40,986 nt of DNA, from positions 1 to 40,986 of the forward strand of contig CALHZT010000340.1 in NCBI GenBank assembly GCA_938040995.1, read 5' to 3'. Below, piece after piece: positions 8,377 through 16,427 of the stretch. The DNA comes from an uncultured Pirellulaceae bacterium (lineage in GTDB: Bacteria; Planctomycetota; Planctomycetia; Pirellulales; Pirellulaceae). A program made the position numbers and the translations under genes. How positions within the stretch are numbered: position 1 is the stretch's first letter; each line of letters opens with the position of its first letter. The notes under the pieces are model-generated. The model had not been told where the DNA came from, did not search any database, and saw only the letters and a program-made list of their open reading frames with translations.

Positions 8377-10067
8377 GCTGAGTCGAGCAGCGAGGCTTTT
8401 CGCTGCTTGTGGTACTTCCATCCGGGAACGAAAAAGCAGACTGCCGATACAACACCGAAAATGGCATGGGCAAAGTCCGGCCATATTGCCATCGCGATTG
8501 AACTGGCGAACAGCGCAAGGGCCTGGAAGTAAAACGTACCGGTCAACATGCCGGCTTTAACGAGAAAGACCATTCCGCTGGAAAGCCCGAGCATTGGCGA
8601 GAGTGTCAAAACACCCATGCCGAGGAAGTGTTCGATCGGGAACAGCAGAGCGATCGACACCATACTCGCGGCCCAGGTGTGGGCGATCTGTCTCTCGACG
8701 AAAGTCACCGGCCCCATTCGCTGTCGCACCCACCAGAACACGCCAGCCCAGGCACCCAGCCCTGCAGTCCACAGGAAGAAGTAGTGCCACGGATTTTTGT
8801 ATCCGAACCAGTCGAGTGTATTCGTCATCAGACAAACGACCAGCAAGACAAGGCTGTGCCACATCCATAGTAAGCCCCAGTTTTGCAGCACGACTGCGTT
8901 GTGAGTGTCACGAAACCAACGGGCAACGATTTGGGAGAGCTGTCCGCTCCTTGCCGCTACCGGCTCGTCAGCCAGAAATGCTTCGAGATCCTCAGCCAGC
9001 CCCATCGCGCTGTCATAGCGCAGATCCGGCGGCTTTTGGAGACAGCGTAGCGCCACCATGGACAGGTCGCGTTCGGCTTTTGGGTTCAGCATTCGTGGCG
9101 GTAGTGGCTCTTGTTCGAGCACCATCAAGACCACGTCGACTGGAGAAGCCGCCTGGAAAGGAGGTCGCCCCGTGAGTGTCTGATAAAGAACCGTTCCGAT
9201 ACTGTAAACATCGGACGAAGGCCCCACGTCGCCACGGTTTCCCGCGGCTTGCTCAGGCGCCATGTAGGCAGGCGTGCCCAGGACGGCTCCGGACTTGGTA
9301 AGCGTGGCGGCATCTGTCATCCGTCGAGCCAGGCCAAAATCGGTGACGTGTGGATTGCCTTGCCGGTCAATGAGAATGTTCGACGGTTTCAGATCCCGGT
9401 GCAGGACGCCTCGCTCGTGTGCGTAATGAACGGCACGTGCAACGGCGGCGAGGACGCGAGCCGCGTAACGAGGTGGCAACGGACCGTGAAGCAGCATCTG
9501 CTGAAGCGTCTCGCCCTCGACGTACTTCATGCTGAAGAACGGTCGCCCGTCGAGTTCGCCAAACTCATAGACGGGCACGATGCCCGAGTGATTCAAACGA
9601 GCCACCGATTCAGCCTCTTGTCGGAATCGGGCCGCGTCTGCAGTCGAAGCAAGATCGCCGCGTAGCAACATCTTCAAAGCGACTTCGCGTTTCAGGCTGA
9701 GTTGATTGGCGCGAAAGACGACTCCCATCCCGCCACGTCCGATCTCTTCCTGCAATTCGTAGTCGCCAATCTGGCAAGGCAAGTCGAGTGAGAACGTGGC
9801 GACCGGTGCGTCTGACCGAAACTCGCTCGTAAGTTGTTCGTTGACCTGGGTGCCGACCGCATCGGCCAACATGACGGCTCCCCAGAGTTCGCGTAACTCC
9901 TGTTCGAATTCAGGATGCGCATTGATGGCTTGCTGCAGGCTTGGCGACTCGCCCCTTGCCGAACGATCAGACAGCTCGGAGAAAATTGTCGCGAGTTGAA
10001 GTTCTCGCTCGTCCGCCTCATGCTCAAACGCGCTGGTCGAGCCGGATGGCTTGGGCGACTCAGGCAT
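8373..10067 (-). CDS. Membrane-bound Ser/Thr protein kinase (planctomycete sigma-factor-associated type)
   Basis: The protein has 564 residues. An N-terminal helical region (1-100) is followed by a complete Hanks-type kinase domain at about 103-375: glycine loop GRGGMG (110-115), K132, HRDLKPSN (223-230, catalytic D225), DFG (243-245), then GTPAYMAPEQ. After a juxtamembrane stretch come about six hydrophobic segments (about 405-555) ending in a basic tail. No extracellular sensor domain is visible, so the membrane part itself may sense the signal. I chose the ATG at 10067: it overlaps the stop of the sigma-factor gene by 8 bases, which suggests translational coupling, and an AAGAAGG lies upstream. 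An in-frame ATG at 10094 has no such site. It probably phosphorylates the partner sigma factor or a linked regulator. Confidence 0.9.
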   Translation of the reverse strand: MPESPKPSGSTSAFEHEADERELQLATIFSELSDRSARGESPSLQQAINAHPEFEQELRELWGAVMLADAVGTQVNEQLTSEFRSDAPVATFSLDLPCQIGDYELQEEIGRGGMGVVFRANQLSLKREVALKMLLRGDLASTADAARFRQEAESVARLNHSGIVPVYEFGELDGRPFFSMKYVEGETLQQMLLHGPLPPRYAARVLAAVARAVHYAHERGVLHRDLKPSNILIDRQGNPHVTDFGLARRMTDAATLTKSGAVLGTPAYMAPEQAAGNRGDVGPSSDVYSIGTVLYQTLTGRPPFQAASPVDVVLMVLEQEPLPPRMLNPKAERDLSMVALRCLQKPPDLRYDSAMGLAEDLEAFLADEPVAARSGQLSQIVARWFRDTHNAVVLQNWGLLWMWHSLVLLVVCLMTNTLDWFGYKNPWHYFFLWTAGLGAWAGVFWWVRQRMGPVTFVERQIAHTWAASMVSIALLFPIEHFLGMGVLTLSPMLGLSSGMVFLVKAGMLTGTFYFQALALFASSIAMAIWPDFAHAIFGVVSAVCFFVPGWKYHKQRKASLLDSA

Positions 10068-10725
10068 CCTGCTTGCCTTCTTCTTCGTTCTCATTTTCGG
10101 GAGCCAACAGCTCCCGTAACCGGCGCATGGCCCGAAGGTAACGCATGCTTGCTGCCGGCTCGGACAGACCGAGCGCTGCCGCTGCTTCCTGATTGGTGAG
10201 ATGCTCGAAGTGACGCATCAACACAATTTCCTGGTCGCCCTCGGCGAGTTCGTTGATGGCGGCTTCGAAACGTGCCTGAAGTTCATGCATCGTGGCCGCC
10301 GCCGCCGGTGTCATTTCGCCATCCGCGAGATGAGCCGCCAGTTCCATCGTCGAATGGTTCATGCCGCCAACCGCCACCATGGGCTGTTCGCGATCGACAC
10401 TTCGTTTCGCGCTGCCACGATGTCGCCGGTACGCGTCGATCAGGCGATCTTTTGCCATGTGACGCAACCAAAGATGAAACGGCATCACTGGATTTTCGAG
10501 GTACTGTTCCAGTCGCCGGTTGGCCTGAATCATGACATCCTGAACGATGTCGCTCGCATCGACGCGCCCCTGAATCTTTTTGTCCAGCCGCATCGCGACC
10601 ATCTGTCGCAGCGCATCACGATGTCGATCAAGCAGGCGGTTCGCTGCATCCGACTCGCCCGCCTTGACCTTATCCAGCAATTCCTGCGTTTTCTCGTTGT
10701 CCGGCCAGAATTTCATACCTTCCAT
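10060..10725 (-). CDS. ECF-type RNA polymerase sigma factor
   Basis: With the start at 10725 the protein has 221 residues. Region 2 covers about 25-105 (DASDIVQDVMIQANRRLEQY, then FHLWLRHMAKDRLIDAYRRH), which recognises the -10 element and core polymerase. Region 4 covers about 155-208 (GDQEIVLMRHFEHLTNQEAA, then LGLSEPAASMRYLRAMRRLR), a helix-turn-helix for the -35 element. The stop overlaps the start of the Ser/Thr kinase by 8 bases. Such sigma-kinase pairs are a known planctomycete arrangement in which the kinase may replace an anti-sigma factor. The frame stays open upstream to an ATG at 10863, but those extra 46 codons lie largely in a dispersed repeat and show no family similarity. Met at 10716 is a second possible start. 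No strong Shine-Dalgarno is visible. Confidence 0.87.
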   Translation of the reverse strand: MEGMKFWPDNEKTQELLDKVKAGESDAANRLLDRHRDALRQMVAMRLDKKIQGRVDASDIVQDVMIQANRRLEQYLENPVMPFHLWLRHMAKDRLIDAYRRHRGSAKRSVDREQPMVAVGGMNHSTMELAAHLADGEMTPAAAATMHELQARFEAAINELAEGDQEIVLMRHFEHLTNQEAAAALGLSEPAASMRYLRAMRRLRELLAPENENEEEGKQDA

Positions 10726-11031
10726 GATAGTCGAGTGGCCGAATTGCAGACACTGCATCCTCGGGCAAGGATCTGGCCGGTCTGGCTCAATTTTTCGGCG
10801 ACAAACCGGCTCGTTTCGCTTTTTTGCAAACGCCGAAAATTTGTGCCTGGCCCTCTTGAACAAGGGCGAATGTATTTTTCATCCCTGATCGAAATGTCGT
10901 TTTTTGAGAGCGAAGGACGACAGGCCCGACAGGCCTGGAAGTTACCTTCCAACGATCCTGAATAAATTCATGGAAAACTTGTTAGAATGAGGGGGTAACC
11001 GACTAACTTGGCCAACCCGACATAGCTCGTC
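10726..11031. other. Divergent intergenic region between sigma factor (-) and nucleotidyltransferase-like gene (+)
   Basis: These 306 bases must hold both promoters. The left half is a copy of the dispersed palindromic repeat (10761-10862). The right half (about 10880-11031) is A/T-richer; TAGAAT in CTTGTTAGAATGAGGG near 10980-10995 is a possible -10 element for the rightward gene, without a clear -35. Confidence 0.4.
10761..10862 (-). repeat. Dispersed palindromic repeat, copy C
   Basis: On the minus strand this matches the copies at 23071 and 31422. The 23-base arms lie at 10778-10800 and 10831-10853 and can pair with few mismatches; the shared core of the arms is CAATTTTTCGGCG against CGCCGAAAATTTG. 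It lies directly upstream of the sigma-factor start and accounts for the apparent N-terminal extension of that frame. Confidence 0.8.
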
Positions 11032-11625
11032 ATGATTGAATTTCGTTATACCGGCGACGCACTCTACGCCAGAATGGAGCGGGCAGTGGAACGAGTCACA
11101 AAACGACTTCGCAAAACCGTGGACACGCTTGAGTCGGCGGGGATTCTTTACGCCGTTGTTGGAGGTCATGCGGTGCGAGCATGGGTGGCTCAAGTCGACG
11201 AAGCCGCCGTTCGCAACACGCGTGATGTTGATATTCTAATTCGCCCCGAGGACTTGCCGGCCGTTATCGAGGCGATGGCGGGCGCCGGTTTTCATTATCG
11301 CCAGACTAGCGGAGTCGACATGTTTGTCGAAGATCCGGACGCTTCGGCGAGAGATGCGGTCCATGTTGTTCTTGCCAATGAAATGGTACGGGCCAACGAT
11401 GTCGAACCAAACCCGGATGTCGAACCGCTCGAAGTCGCAGATGGTTTCAAGACGATCCCTCTGGCTGCACTCGTCCGCATGAAACTGAATTCGAATCGTC
11501 GAAAAGATCAGGTCCATGTTCTCGACATGATTTCGCTCGGCATGGTTGACGAATCGTGGCCATCGATTTTGCCACCCGAGTTGGGACAACGATTGCAAGC
11601 CCTGTTGGATGATCCCGACGGCTGA
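11032..11625 (+). CDS. Nucleotidyltransferase-like protein (MNT/AbiEii-type fold), function unknown
   Basis: This 197-residue protein contains LESAGILYAVVGGHAVRAWV (residues about 33-52) followed by RNTRDVDILI. The GG..A....R.T.DxDxLI pattern is the active-site signature of the nucleotidyltransferase superfamily members annotated as nucleotidyltransferases or AbiEii-like proteins; the two Asp would bind metal. The C-terminal half (IPLAALVRMKLNSNRRKDQV followed by HVLDM) also fits that family, where a Lys/Arg-rich helix precedes a HxxD motif. Close relatives include toxins of type IV toxin-antitoxin pairs, but no antitoxin gene is adjacent, so I infer only a nucleotide-transfer fold. The gene stands alone between a sigma-factor operon and a surface-protein gene. 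There is no clear Shine-Dalgarno; the start is the first ATG before the conserved region. Confidence 0.7.
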   Translation: MIEFRYTGDALYARMERAVERVTKRLRKTVDTLESAGILYAVVGGHAVRAWVAQVDEAAVRNTRDVDILIRPEDLPAVIEAMAGAGFHYRQTSGVDMFVEDPDASARDAVHVVLANEMVRANDVEPNPDVEPLEVADGFKTIPLAALVRMKLNSNRRKDQVHVLDMISLGMVDESWPSILPPELGQRLQALLDDPDG

Positions 11626-11868
11626 ATCAAATGAGGTCGTCCTGGCCAGTTCGCCGGTCACCGAAGTGGCAGCAAATCGTAAATCACACGTTACGTCCTC
11701 GCGGACGGCCCCGGATTTGCCAGGTGAAATCTGGACAGCGGTTGCATCTGTAACAGGCGTCCGATAGGTAGATACCAGCGACTTGGCACAATCCTGGCAT
11801 TTTTTTGACCTTCGATTTGAGAGGCATGTAAAATTACTTTCGGTATTCCCTTGTTGTCCAAACATGAT

Positions 11869-11874
11869 AAGGAG
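11869..11874 (+). promoter_or_regulatory. Ribosome binding site fixing the start of the dockerin/PEP-CTERM gene
   Basis: AAGGAG lies 6 bases before the ATG at 11881. This decides against an in-frame TTG at 11851 and places the signal peptide at the very N-terminus. Confidence 0.75.
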
Positions 11875-11880
11875 AAAGCA

Positions 11881-12903
11881 ATGCGTAAGAATCATCGTTC
11901 GCAGAGTGGCACAAAAATCCTGTTGTCATGCTTCTTTTTGGCAATCGTCTCGGTTGCCAGCGCTCAAATTGGTGACTTCGACGGGGACGGTTCGCTGAGT
12001 TGTTCCGATGTCGGCTTACTCACTCTCGAGATTTCCAGTGCCGGCAACGGTCCTGCATTTGACATCACCGGGGACGCAGCCGTAGATGCGGACGATCTGG
12101 ATGCGTGGCTGGCGGAGTATCGACAGTTGTCTGGGCTACCCGTTGGATACGGTGACGTGAATCTCGACGGCACCGTGGACATCGGTGACTTTAACATCCT
12201 GAATGCCTCGAAGTTTCAGGTTGGAACCTCCTGGTGTGATGGTGATTTTGACGCCAATGGCCAAACGGACTACATCGACATCCATATGTTCAATGCTGGT
12301 CCGGTTTTTTCTTATCCATTTGTCCCGGCACCTTCGACACTTGTTCAGGCGGTCTACGACTACGACTCGGGACAGCTGACAATTCATGCGGACACAACGC
12401 TCAGAGTCCTGGTTGCGGAAACTCCTGCACCCACCGACGACACCATCTATTTCGAAAACACAACACAGTTCATTGACGGATTTGGCACGAGTGGTTCGTT
12501 CGTTTTGGCCCAATATGAATCCGAATTGGGACTCGATGATTTCGGCAGCGTGGTCTGGGCGAATGATGCCAACTACTTCGAAGTCGACATTACGGTCCAG
12601 TTTCCAGGGGACGCCAACGGCGACGGAGTGACTGACGGTTCAGACTTCAACGTCTGGAATGAAAACAAGTTCCAGTCCGGGACTGATTTTTCCACGGCAG
12701 ATTTCAATGGAGACGGGGTGACCGATGGATCGGACTTCAACATCTGGAACGAGAACAAGTTTACGGACTGGAACAACTCAAGCGCCGTCGTGCCGGAACC
12801 TTCGAGCATCGTCATGCTTGCGGGGATGCTTGTTATGCTGGGATTGTACGGTCGCAATGGCAAAGGATCGTTCGATCAATTAGTGTCGAATCGCCGTTCA
12901 TGA
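11881..12903 (+). CDS. Secreted dockerin-repeat protein with PEP-CTERM sorting tail
   Basis: The 340-residue protein begins with a signal peptide (MRKNHRSQSGTKILLSCFFL, cleavage near ASA-QI, about residue 29). It carries calcium-loop repeats of dockerin type: GDFDGDGSLSCSD, FDITGDAAVDADD, GDVNLDGTVDIGDFN, GDFDANGQTDYID, and near the end the twin modules GDANGDGVTDGSDFNVWNEN and DFNGDGVTDGSDFNIWNEN. The middle (about 150-245) is beta-rich with no recognised domain. The tail is VPEPSSIVMLAGMLVMLGLY followed by basic residues, a PEP-CTERM signal that an exosortase would process at the cell envelope. No exosortase gene is in the window. In this bacterial group dockerin-like repeats occur without cellulosomes, so a structural or binding role at the surface is likely. 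The gene is monocistronic. Confidence 0.87.
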   Translation: MRKNHRSQSGTKILLSCFFLAIVSVASAQIGDFDGDGSLSCSDVGLLTLEISSAGNGPAFDITGDAAVDADDLDAWLAEYRQLSGLPVGYGDVNLDGTVDIGDFNILNASKFQVGTSWCDGDFDANGQTDYIDIHMFNAGPVFSYPFVPAPSTLVQAVYDYDSGQLTIHADTTLRVLVAETPAPTDDTIYFENTTQFIDGFGTSGSFVLAQYESELGLDDFGSVVWANDANYFEVDITVQFPGDANGDGVTDGSDFNVWNENKFQSGTDFSTADFNGDGVTDGSDFNIWNENKFTDWNNSSAVVPEPSSIVMLAGMLVMLGLYGRNGKGSFDQLVSNRRS

Positions 12904-12934
12904 CGACTCAATTGACGCCCTATGGCGCCTATGG

Positions 12935-13049
12935 CCGTCTTCCCCGCGAACGCGGGGACCCACTCGAAGCGTATCAACGCTTAATGTCTTTCCCTGCATC
13001 AAAAAAGCCAATCCGATTCAATGGATTCCCGCCTGCGCGGGAAAGACGG
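12935..13049. repeat. 115-bp element with 28-bp imperfect terminal inverted repeats (MITE-like)
   Basis: Bases 12935-12962 and 13022-13049 are inverted copies, 23 of 28 positions matching. Each arm is itself a small hairpin (CCCCGCGAACGCGGGG on the left, CCCGCCTGCGCGGG on the right). A short internal hairpin AAGCGT/ACGCTT lies between them. The element sits between the convergent ends of the PEP-CTERM gene and the sulfatase gene. The arms resemble the widespread small bacterial repeats with a CCCGCGxAGGCGGG core. It may also act as a two-way terminator. Confidence 0.65.
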
Positions 13050-13123
13050 AGGAAGATCAGGCAGTAAATTCTCGAACGATCCCAAGAAGGTCTGTGTCCT
13101 GGCCTGATCGTCGGGCCAGGGTT

Positions 13124-14710
13124 TCACTTCGACGTGCTCGAATAACCTTCATCAAACCGGTACGGATCGTGGAGGCGCTCCATCTCCGAGAGTAGCAAGG
13201 CTTCCATCTCTGCGAGCTTTTCCTTGTGCTCTGGTGACTCTGCGAGGTCGATTTGCGCTGCTGTCGGCGCGTTGCCAGTCGCTTTTTGTATGGCCGGCGC
13301 GTGATGTTCTTCCAAAAGCTCGTGGGGGTTGTCAGCCAGATTGAAAAGCTGCGTCTCTTTGACTTTGCCATCAAGCGTTTCGTATTTGATGAGCTTCCAG
13401 TCGCCTTTGCGAACGGAACGCATGCCAGGCTTCGTTCCGCCGCAATAACATCCGTAAAGTACCTCGCGAACCGTGTCTTTCTCGCCGGTAAGTACAGGCT
13501 TGAATGATGTGCCTTCGTTCGTTTCAGGAGCCTCGATGCCGGCGAGATCGCAAATCGTAGCGAGCGTGTCCAGCAGATAGATATTGCCCGGCGCGTGGCC
13601 CTGTTTGATTCCCGGACCAGCCACGATGTAAGGGACTCGCCAGGTATGCTCGTAGAGATTCTGTTTGCCCATCAAGCCGTGCCGCCCAACAGACATTCCA
13701 TGATCCGAGGTGAAAATGACGATCGTGTTGTCCAGCTCGCCCATTTCTTTCAGCCGCGAAATGACGCGACCGATCTGGTTGTCAACGTTTTCGATGCATG
13801 CATACTCTCGCCCCTTCTCATTGCGAACGGTGATTTCGTCGCGCTTCTCCATTACACCCTGAACGGCGATTTCATCCCGAAGGCGTGGATGTCCGTGGGG
13901 GAAGGGATGCTCCGTCAGGTAGTTGATTGGCAATGCTGGTGACTTGAAATGCAAATTCGCATGTTCGCCGAGTTCATTGACGGCTCCGTATTTTTCCAGA
14001 AGATCTTCCTGTCCATATCGCGGATCATGCGGATGCGAAAAACCGAAGTAGATCATGAACGGTTTGGCAGCCGTTTCCTTTTCGGCTCGAATGTTCAGGA
14101 AGTCAAGAACCTGATCCGCGTGCCACGCACTACCCTCCGACCCCGTCTTGCGATTGGTCGCGTCCTTTACCGTGGTGAACTGTTGGTTGGCTGCCGGATA
14201 GCTGTTGCCGTTCTTGCATGTTCGCATCGTGTCGAAGCCGGCCCGGTTAAAAACGGCTCCGATTGTGTTTTCTGCCAGGTCCTTCGGCACATTCGGATTG
14301 AGCGTGTGCGCCGGAGCTTTCTTGTTGATCTTTTCAAGCGGCTTGCCGGCCAGCCGATCCAGCACGCGTTGCCGGGTTACTTTTGCAGTCGGCAAATGCC
14401 AAAGCGTGCGACCGCTCATAATCATGTGACGCGACGGGGTGCAAACGGCTCCCAGGTTCGCACCCATGTGGTACGCCTGATCGATTCGCATGCCTCGCGC
14501 TGCGAGCGCGTCGATGTTTGGTGTTTGGCAGACCTGGTTTCCGTAGGCGCCAACCGAGTATGGCGACTGGTCATCGGTCAGGATGAACAGGATGTTCGGT
14601 CGGGTGGCATTGCCAGTTTTGGTGTCCGCGAATGAGGCCTGCGGATCGGTTGCGTTTGCCAATGCAAACACAGTCAGGACTACGGCGGCCGTACGACGTA
14701 GATTTTTCAT
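13124..14710 (-). CDS. Secreted sulfatase (arylsulfatase/heparan-sulfatase-like, S1 family)
   Basis: With the start at 14710 the protein has 528 residues and a signal peptide (MKNLRRTAAVVLTVFALANA, cleavage near SFA-DT, about residue 28). RPNILFILTDDQS supplies the metal-binding D46/D47, and C90 in CTPSRHMIMSGR is the Cys-type formylglycine motif C-x-P-S-R, which must be oxidised by a formylglycine-generating enzyme. IVIFTSDHGMSVGRHGLMGK is the second conserved sulfatase block with metal-binding Asp/His. The family hydrolyses sulfate esters or N-sulfates; the target, probably a sulfated polysaccharide, cannot be read from sequence. GAGG lies upstream of the chosen ATG. A longer frame from 14854 would put 48 non-family residues before the signal peptide, so I rejected it. 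No sulfatase-maturing gene is in the window. Confidence 0.9.
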   Translation of the reverse strand: MKNLRRTAAVVLTVFALANATDPQASFADTKTGNATRPNILFILTDDQSPYSVGAYGNQVCQTPNIDALAARGMRIDQAYHMGANLGAVCTPSRHMIMSGRTLWHLPTAKVTRQRVLDRLAGKPLEKINKKAPAHTLNPNVPKDLAENTIGAVFNRAGFDTMRTCKNGNSYPAANQQFTTVKDATNRKTGSEGSAWHADQVLDFLNIRAEKETAAKPFMIYFGFSHPHDPRYGQEDLLEKYGAVNELGEHANLHFKSPALPINYLTEHPFPHGHPRLRDEIAVQGVMEKRDEITVRNEKGREYACIENVDNQIGRVISRLKEMGELDNTIVIFTSDHGMSVGRHGLMGKQNLYEHTWRVPYIVAGPGIKQGHAPGNIYLLDTLATICDLAGIEAPETNEGTSFKPVLTGEKDTVREVLYGCYCGGTKPGMRSVRKGDWKLIKYETLDGKVKETQLFNLADNPHELLEEHHAPAIQKATGNAPTAAQIDLAESPEHKEKLAEMEALLLSEMERLHDPYRFDEGYSSTSK

Positions 14711-15039
14711 CTTGAGATCCTCGTGGTTTAACTTTCGCAAGGTTGCGTTTGCCTTTACGTTAGCGGGCCAATGGCGTGTTTGTAAAACTCGGTGGCGGGG
14801 TTGCCGTAACCGGAGTCGCAAGACTTCGGGCGAATCGGTGAAAAGCCGTAACACCTTTCATTTGCCAATCCTGTCTGTGGTTCTCCCGAACTGTTGCCAG
14901 TCCGGCTACGTTTCTTGTGATGGGGTTGCTCGAAATTCCCGGCTACCTCGCACTTTTTGCATTGTTCACGAAAAAAGCCCGCTTCCCAGAGGGAAACAGG
15001 CTTCTGTGTATGAATCGTGAAAACAGTCGAAGCAGTCGA
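14711..15039. other. Gap between sulfatase and rpsI
   Basis: These 329 bases lie upstream of the sulfatase gene and downstream of rpsI, both on the minus strand. They hold the rpsI terminator (14971-15002) and, to its left, presumably the sulfatase promoter. No coding frame with recognisable features is present. Confidence 0.5.
14971..15002 (-). terminator. Rho-independent terminator of the rplM-rpsI operon
   Basis: Read on the minus strand, a 12-bp stem (AGCCTGTTTCCC with GGGAAGCGGGCT, two G-U pairs) encloses the loop TCT and is followed directly by TTTTT. It starts 37 bases after the rpsI stop codon. This is the most convincing intrinsic terminator in the window. Confidence 0.9.
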
Positions 15040-15459
15040 TTAACGCTTGGAGAACTGCGTTCCGCGTCGAGCACCGCGAAGTCCGGGCTTCTTACGCTCG
15101 ACCATTCGGGAGTCTCGAGTCAGGAAGCCGCCGTCACGCATGATTGGGAATAGGCTTTCTTCGTCGTAGCTGACGAGAGCACGTGCGATACCCATTCGGC
15201 AGGCGCCGGACTGTCCTGTTGTGCCACCACCGTGAACGCGAATAATCACGTCGACGTCGTTTCGCTGACCAGCGGCAACCAAAGGAGCCAGAATTGCGTG
15301 GCGATCACCTTCGTTGCAGAAGAAGTCTTCAATGTCACGCTTGTTGATGGTGACCTTGCCCGAGCCGGCTCGAATGCGGACTCGTGCAACCGACGATTTT
15401 CGTCGACCAGTACCGAGCGAATCGCCCGTGATTTTGTCTTTTTTTGCGGTAGCAACCAT
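15040..15459 (-). CDS. rpsI: 30S ribosomal protein S9 (uS9)
   Basis: This 139-residue protein has the uS9 hallmarks: GTGRRKSSVARVRIRAGSGK near the N-terminus, a middle block with VHGGGTTGQSGACRMGIARAL, and the C-terminal DSRMVERKKPGLRGARRGTQ ending in FSKR. The terminal Arg contacts P-site tRNA in the ribosome. It is slightly longer than E. coli S9 because of a short N-terminal extension. It follows rplM by 41 bases in the usual L13-S9 order. AAGGAAA lies about 9 bases before the ATG. A strong terminator follows. Confidence 0.97.
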   Translation of the reverse strand: MVATAKKDKITGDSLGTGRRKSSVARVRIRAGSGKVTINKRDIEDFFCNEGDRHAILAPLVAAGQRNDVDVIIRVHGGGTTGQSGACRMGIARALVSYDEESLFPIMRDGGFLTRDSRMVERKKPGLRGARRGTQFSKR

Positions 15460-15500
15460 TTCAGGTTTCCTTCAGTAACTGCCGGGAGACTTCCCGAAAA

Positions 15501-15950
15501 CTATGCTTTGGTTTTCCCGAGATCAACCGTCTCAGGCTGTTGTGCGTGATGGGGATGATCCGAACCCGGGTACAGCTTGAGCTTGGAAAGCATTTTGCGG
15601 CCGAGTTTGTTCTTTGGAAGCATGCGACGGACAGCGTTCTTCAAAATCGCGTCCGGAAGACGAGCCATACGACGCTCTGCTGGCTCGGACCGAAGTCCCG
15701 GGTAGCCGGTATACCAGGTGTATTGCTTGTCCTGCATTTTGTTGCCGGAAAAGACGACTTTGTCGCAGTTCGTTACAACTACAAAATCACCGGTATCGAC
15801 GTGCGGCGTATAAGTCGGTCGATGTTTCCCCATCAGGATGACAGCAATATCACTTGCCAATCGTCCGACGATCTTGTCTGTGCCATCGACGTGCAACCAT
15901 TTTTGGTCGACATCGCCGTTTTTCGCCATGTACGTTTTCGTGGAAGCCAC
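15501..15950 (-). CDS. rplM: 50S ribosomal protein L13 (uL13), GTG start
   Basis: With a GTG start at 15950 the protein has 149 residues, typical for uL13. Landmarks are the early KWLHVDGTDKIVGRLAS, GKHRPTYTPHVDTGDFVVV, and GYPGLRSEPAERRMARLPDA, with the downstream AVRRMLPKNKLGRKMLSKLK and YPGSDHPHHAQQPE. L13 is an early assembly protein of the large subunit. An AGGAGAG sits 4 bases before the GTG and fixes this start; a frame open from ATG 16019 would add 23 residues with no family counterpart. rpsI follows 41 bases downstream as in most bacteria. Confidence 0.96.
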   Translation of the reverse strand: MASTKTYMAKNGDVDQKWLHVDGTDKIVGRLASDIAVILMGKHRPTYTPHVDTGDFVVVTNCDKVVFSGNKMQDKQYTWYTGYPGLRSEPAERRMARLPDAILKNAVRRMLPKNKLGRKMLSKLKLYPGSDHPHHAQQPETVDLGKTKA

Positions 15951-16427
15951 GGTACTCTCCTGATCGATCTCATTCACAGGTATAGGATTGCCAGCAAGGG
16001 GCGATACAACCAACGACATTTACCAATCAAAGGTATCGCCACGCCCCGCCATTGACCTGTAGCAAGTCACGTAATTTAGCCGTTTTGCCCTGCCTCTACA
16101 AGGCGTTGAATGCTCTTTCCCCGCCATTGGTAGAAGGAATTCATCGTCAGGAAATGCGACCTGAACGGTCAGCTGGGATACACCCCCTGGCGTAAATGTG
16201 CCAGAATCCGCGATCGTTACGGCTTAGGCGAAAGGCGAGTGAGAATTTGCCAATGAGACATCGGTGTCCGTAGCGGCTGCAGAACGCAAGTCGGCAAGTT
16301 TTTTCCGCCGCTCGCCCTGTTAAAGACCCAGCCAGCCAAGCCAGCATCGAATCCCTACAATAGCGCCGAACGACCTGAATAACGTTTTTGGCCGGATTTC
16401 ACCCGAGATCGAAGCAGAAATTGATCC
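15951..16427. other. Divergent promoter region between rplM and the transhydrogenase operon
   Basis: This 477-base gap must supply the leftward promoter of rplM-rpsI and the rightward promoter of pntAA. TACAAT at 16356-16361 is a possible -10 box for the transhydrogenase operon, without a convincing -35. I see no gene, repeat or recognisable riboswitch. A structured L13 leader is possible but not visible by eye. Confidence 0.4.
15955..15961 (-). promoter_or_regulatory. Ribosome binding site of rplM (decides the GTG start)
   Basis: On the minus strand AGGAGAG precedes the GTG at 15950 by 4 bases. It is close to the anti-Shine-Dalgarno complement and settles the otherwise ambiguous rplM start. 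Confidence 0.8.

Noticed and set aside
10726-10863. Extended N-terminus of the sigma factor starting at ATG 10863
   Set aside because: Most of these codons are a copy of the dispersed palindromic repeat, and sigma similarity begins only after 10725.
14711-14854. Longer sulfatase N-terminus from ATG 14854
   Set aside because: It would place 48 unrelated residues before a clear signal peptide; GAGG precedes the ATG at 14710.
15951-16019. Longer rplM from ATG 16019
   Set aside because: The strong AGGAGAG site points to GTG 15950, which gives the normal L13 length.
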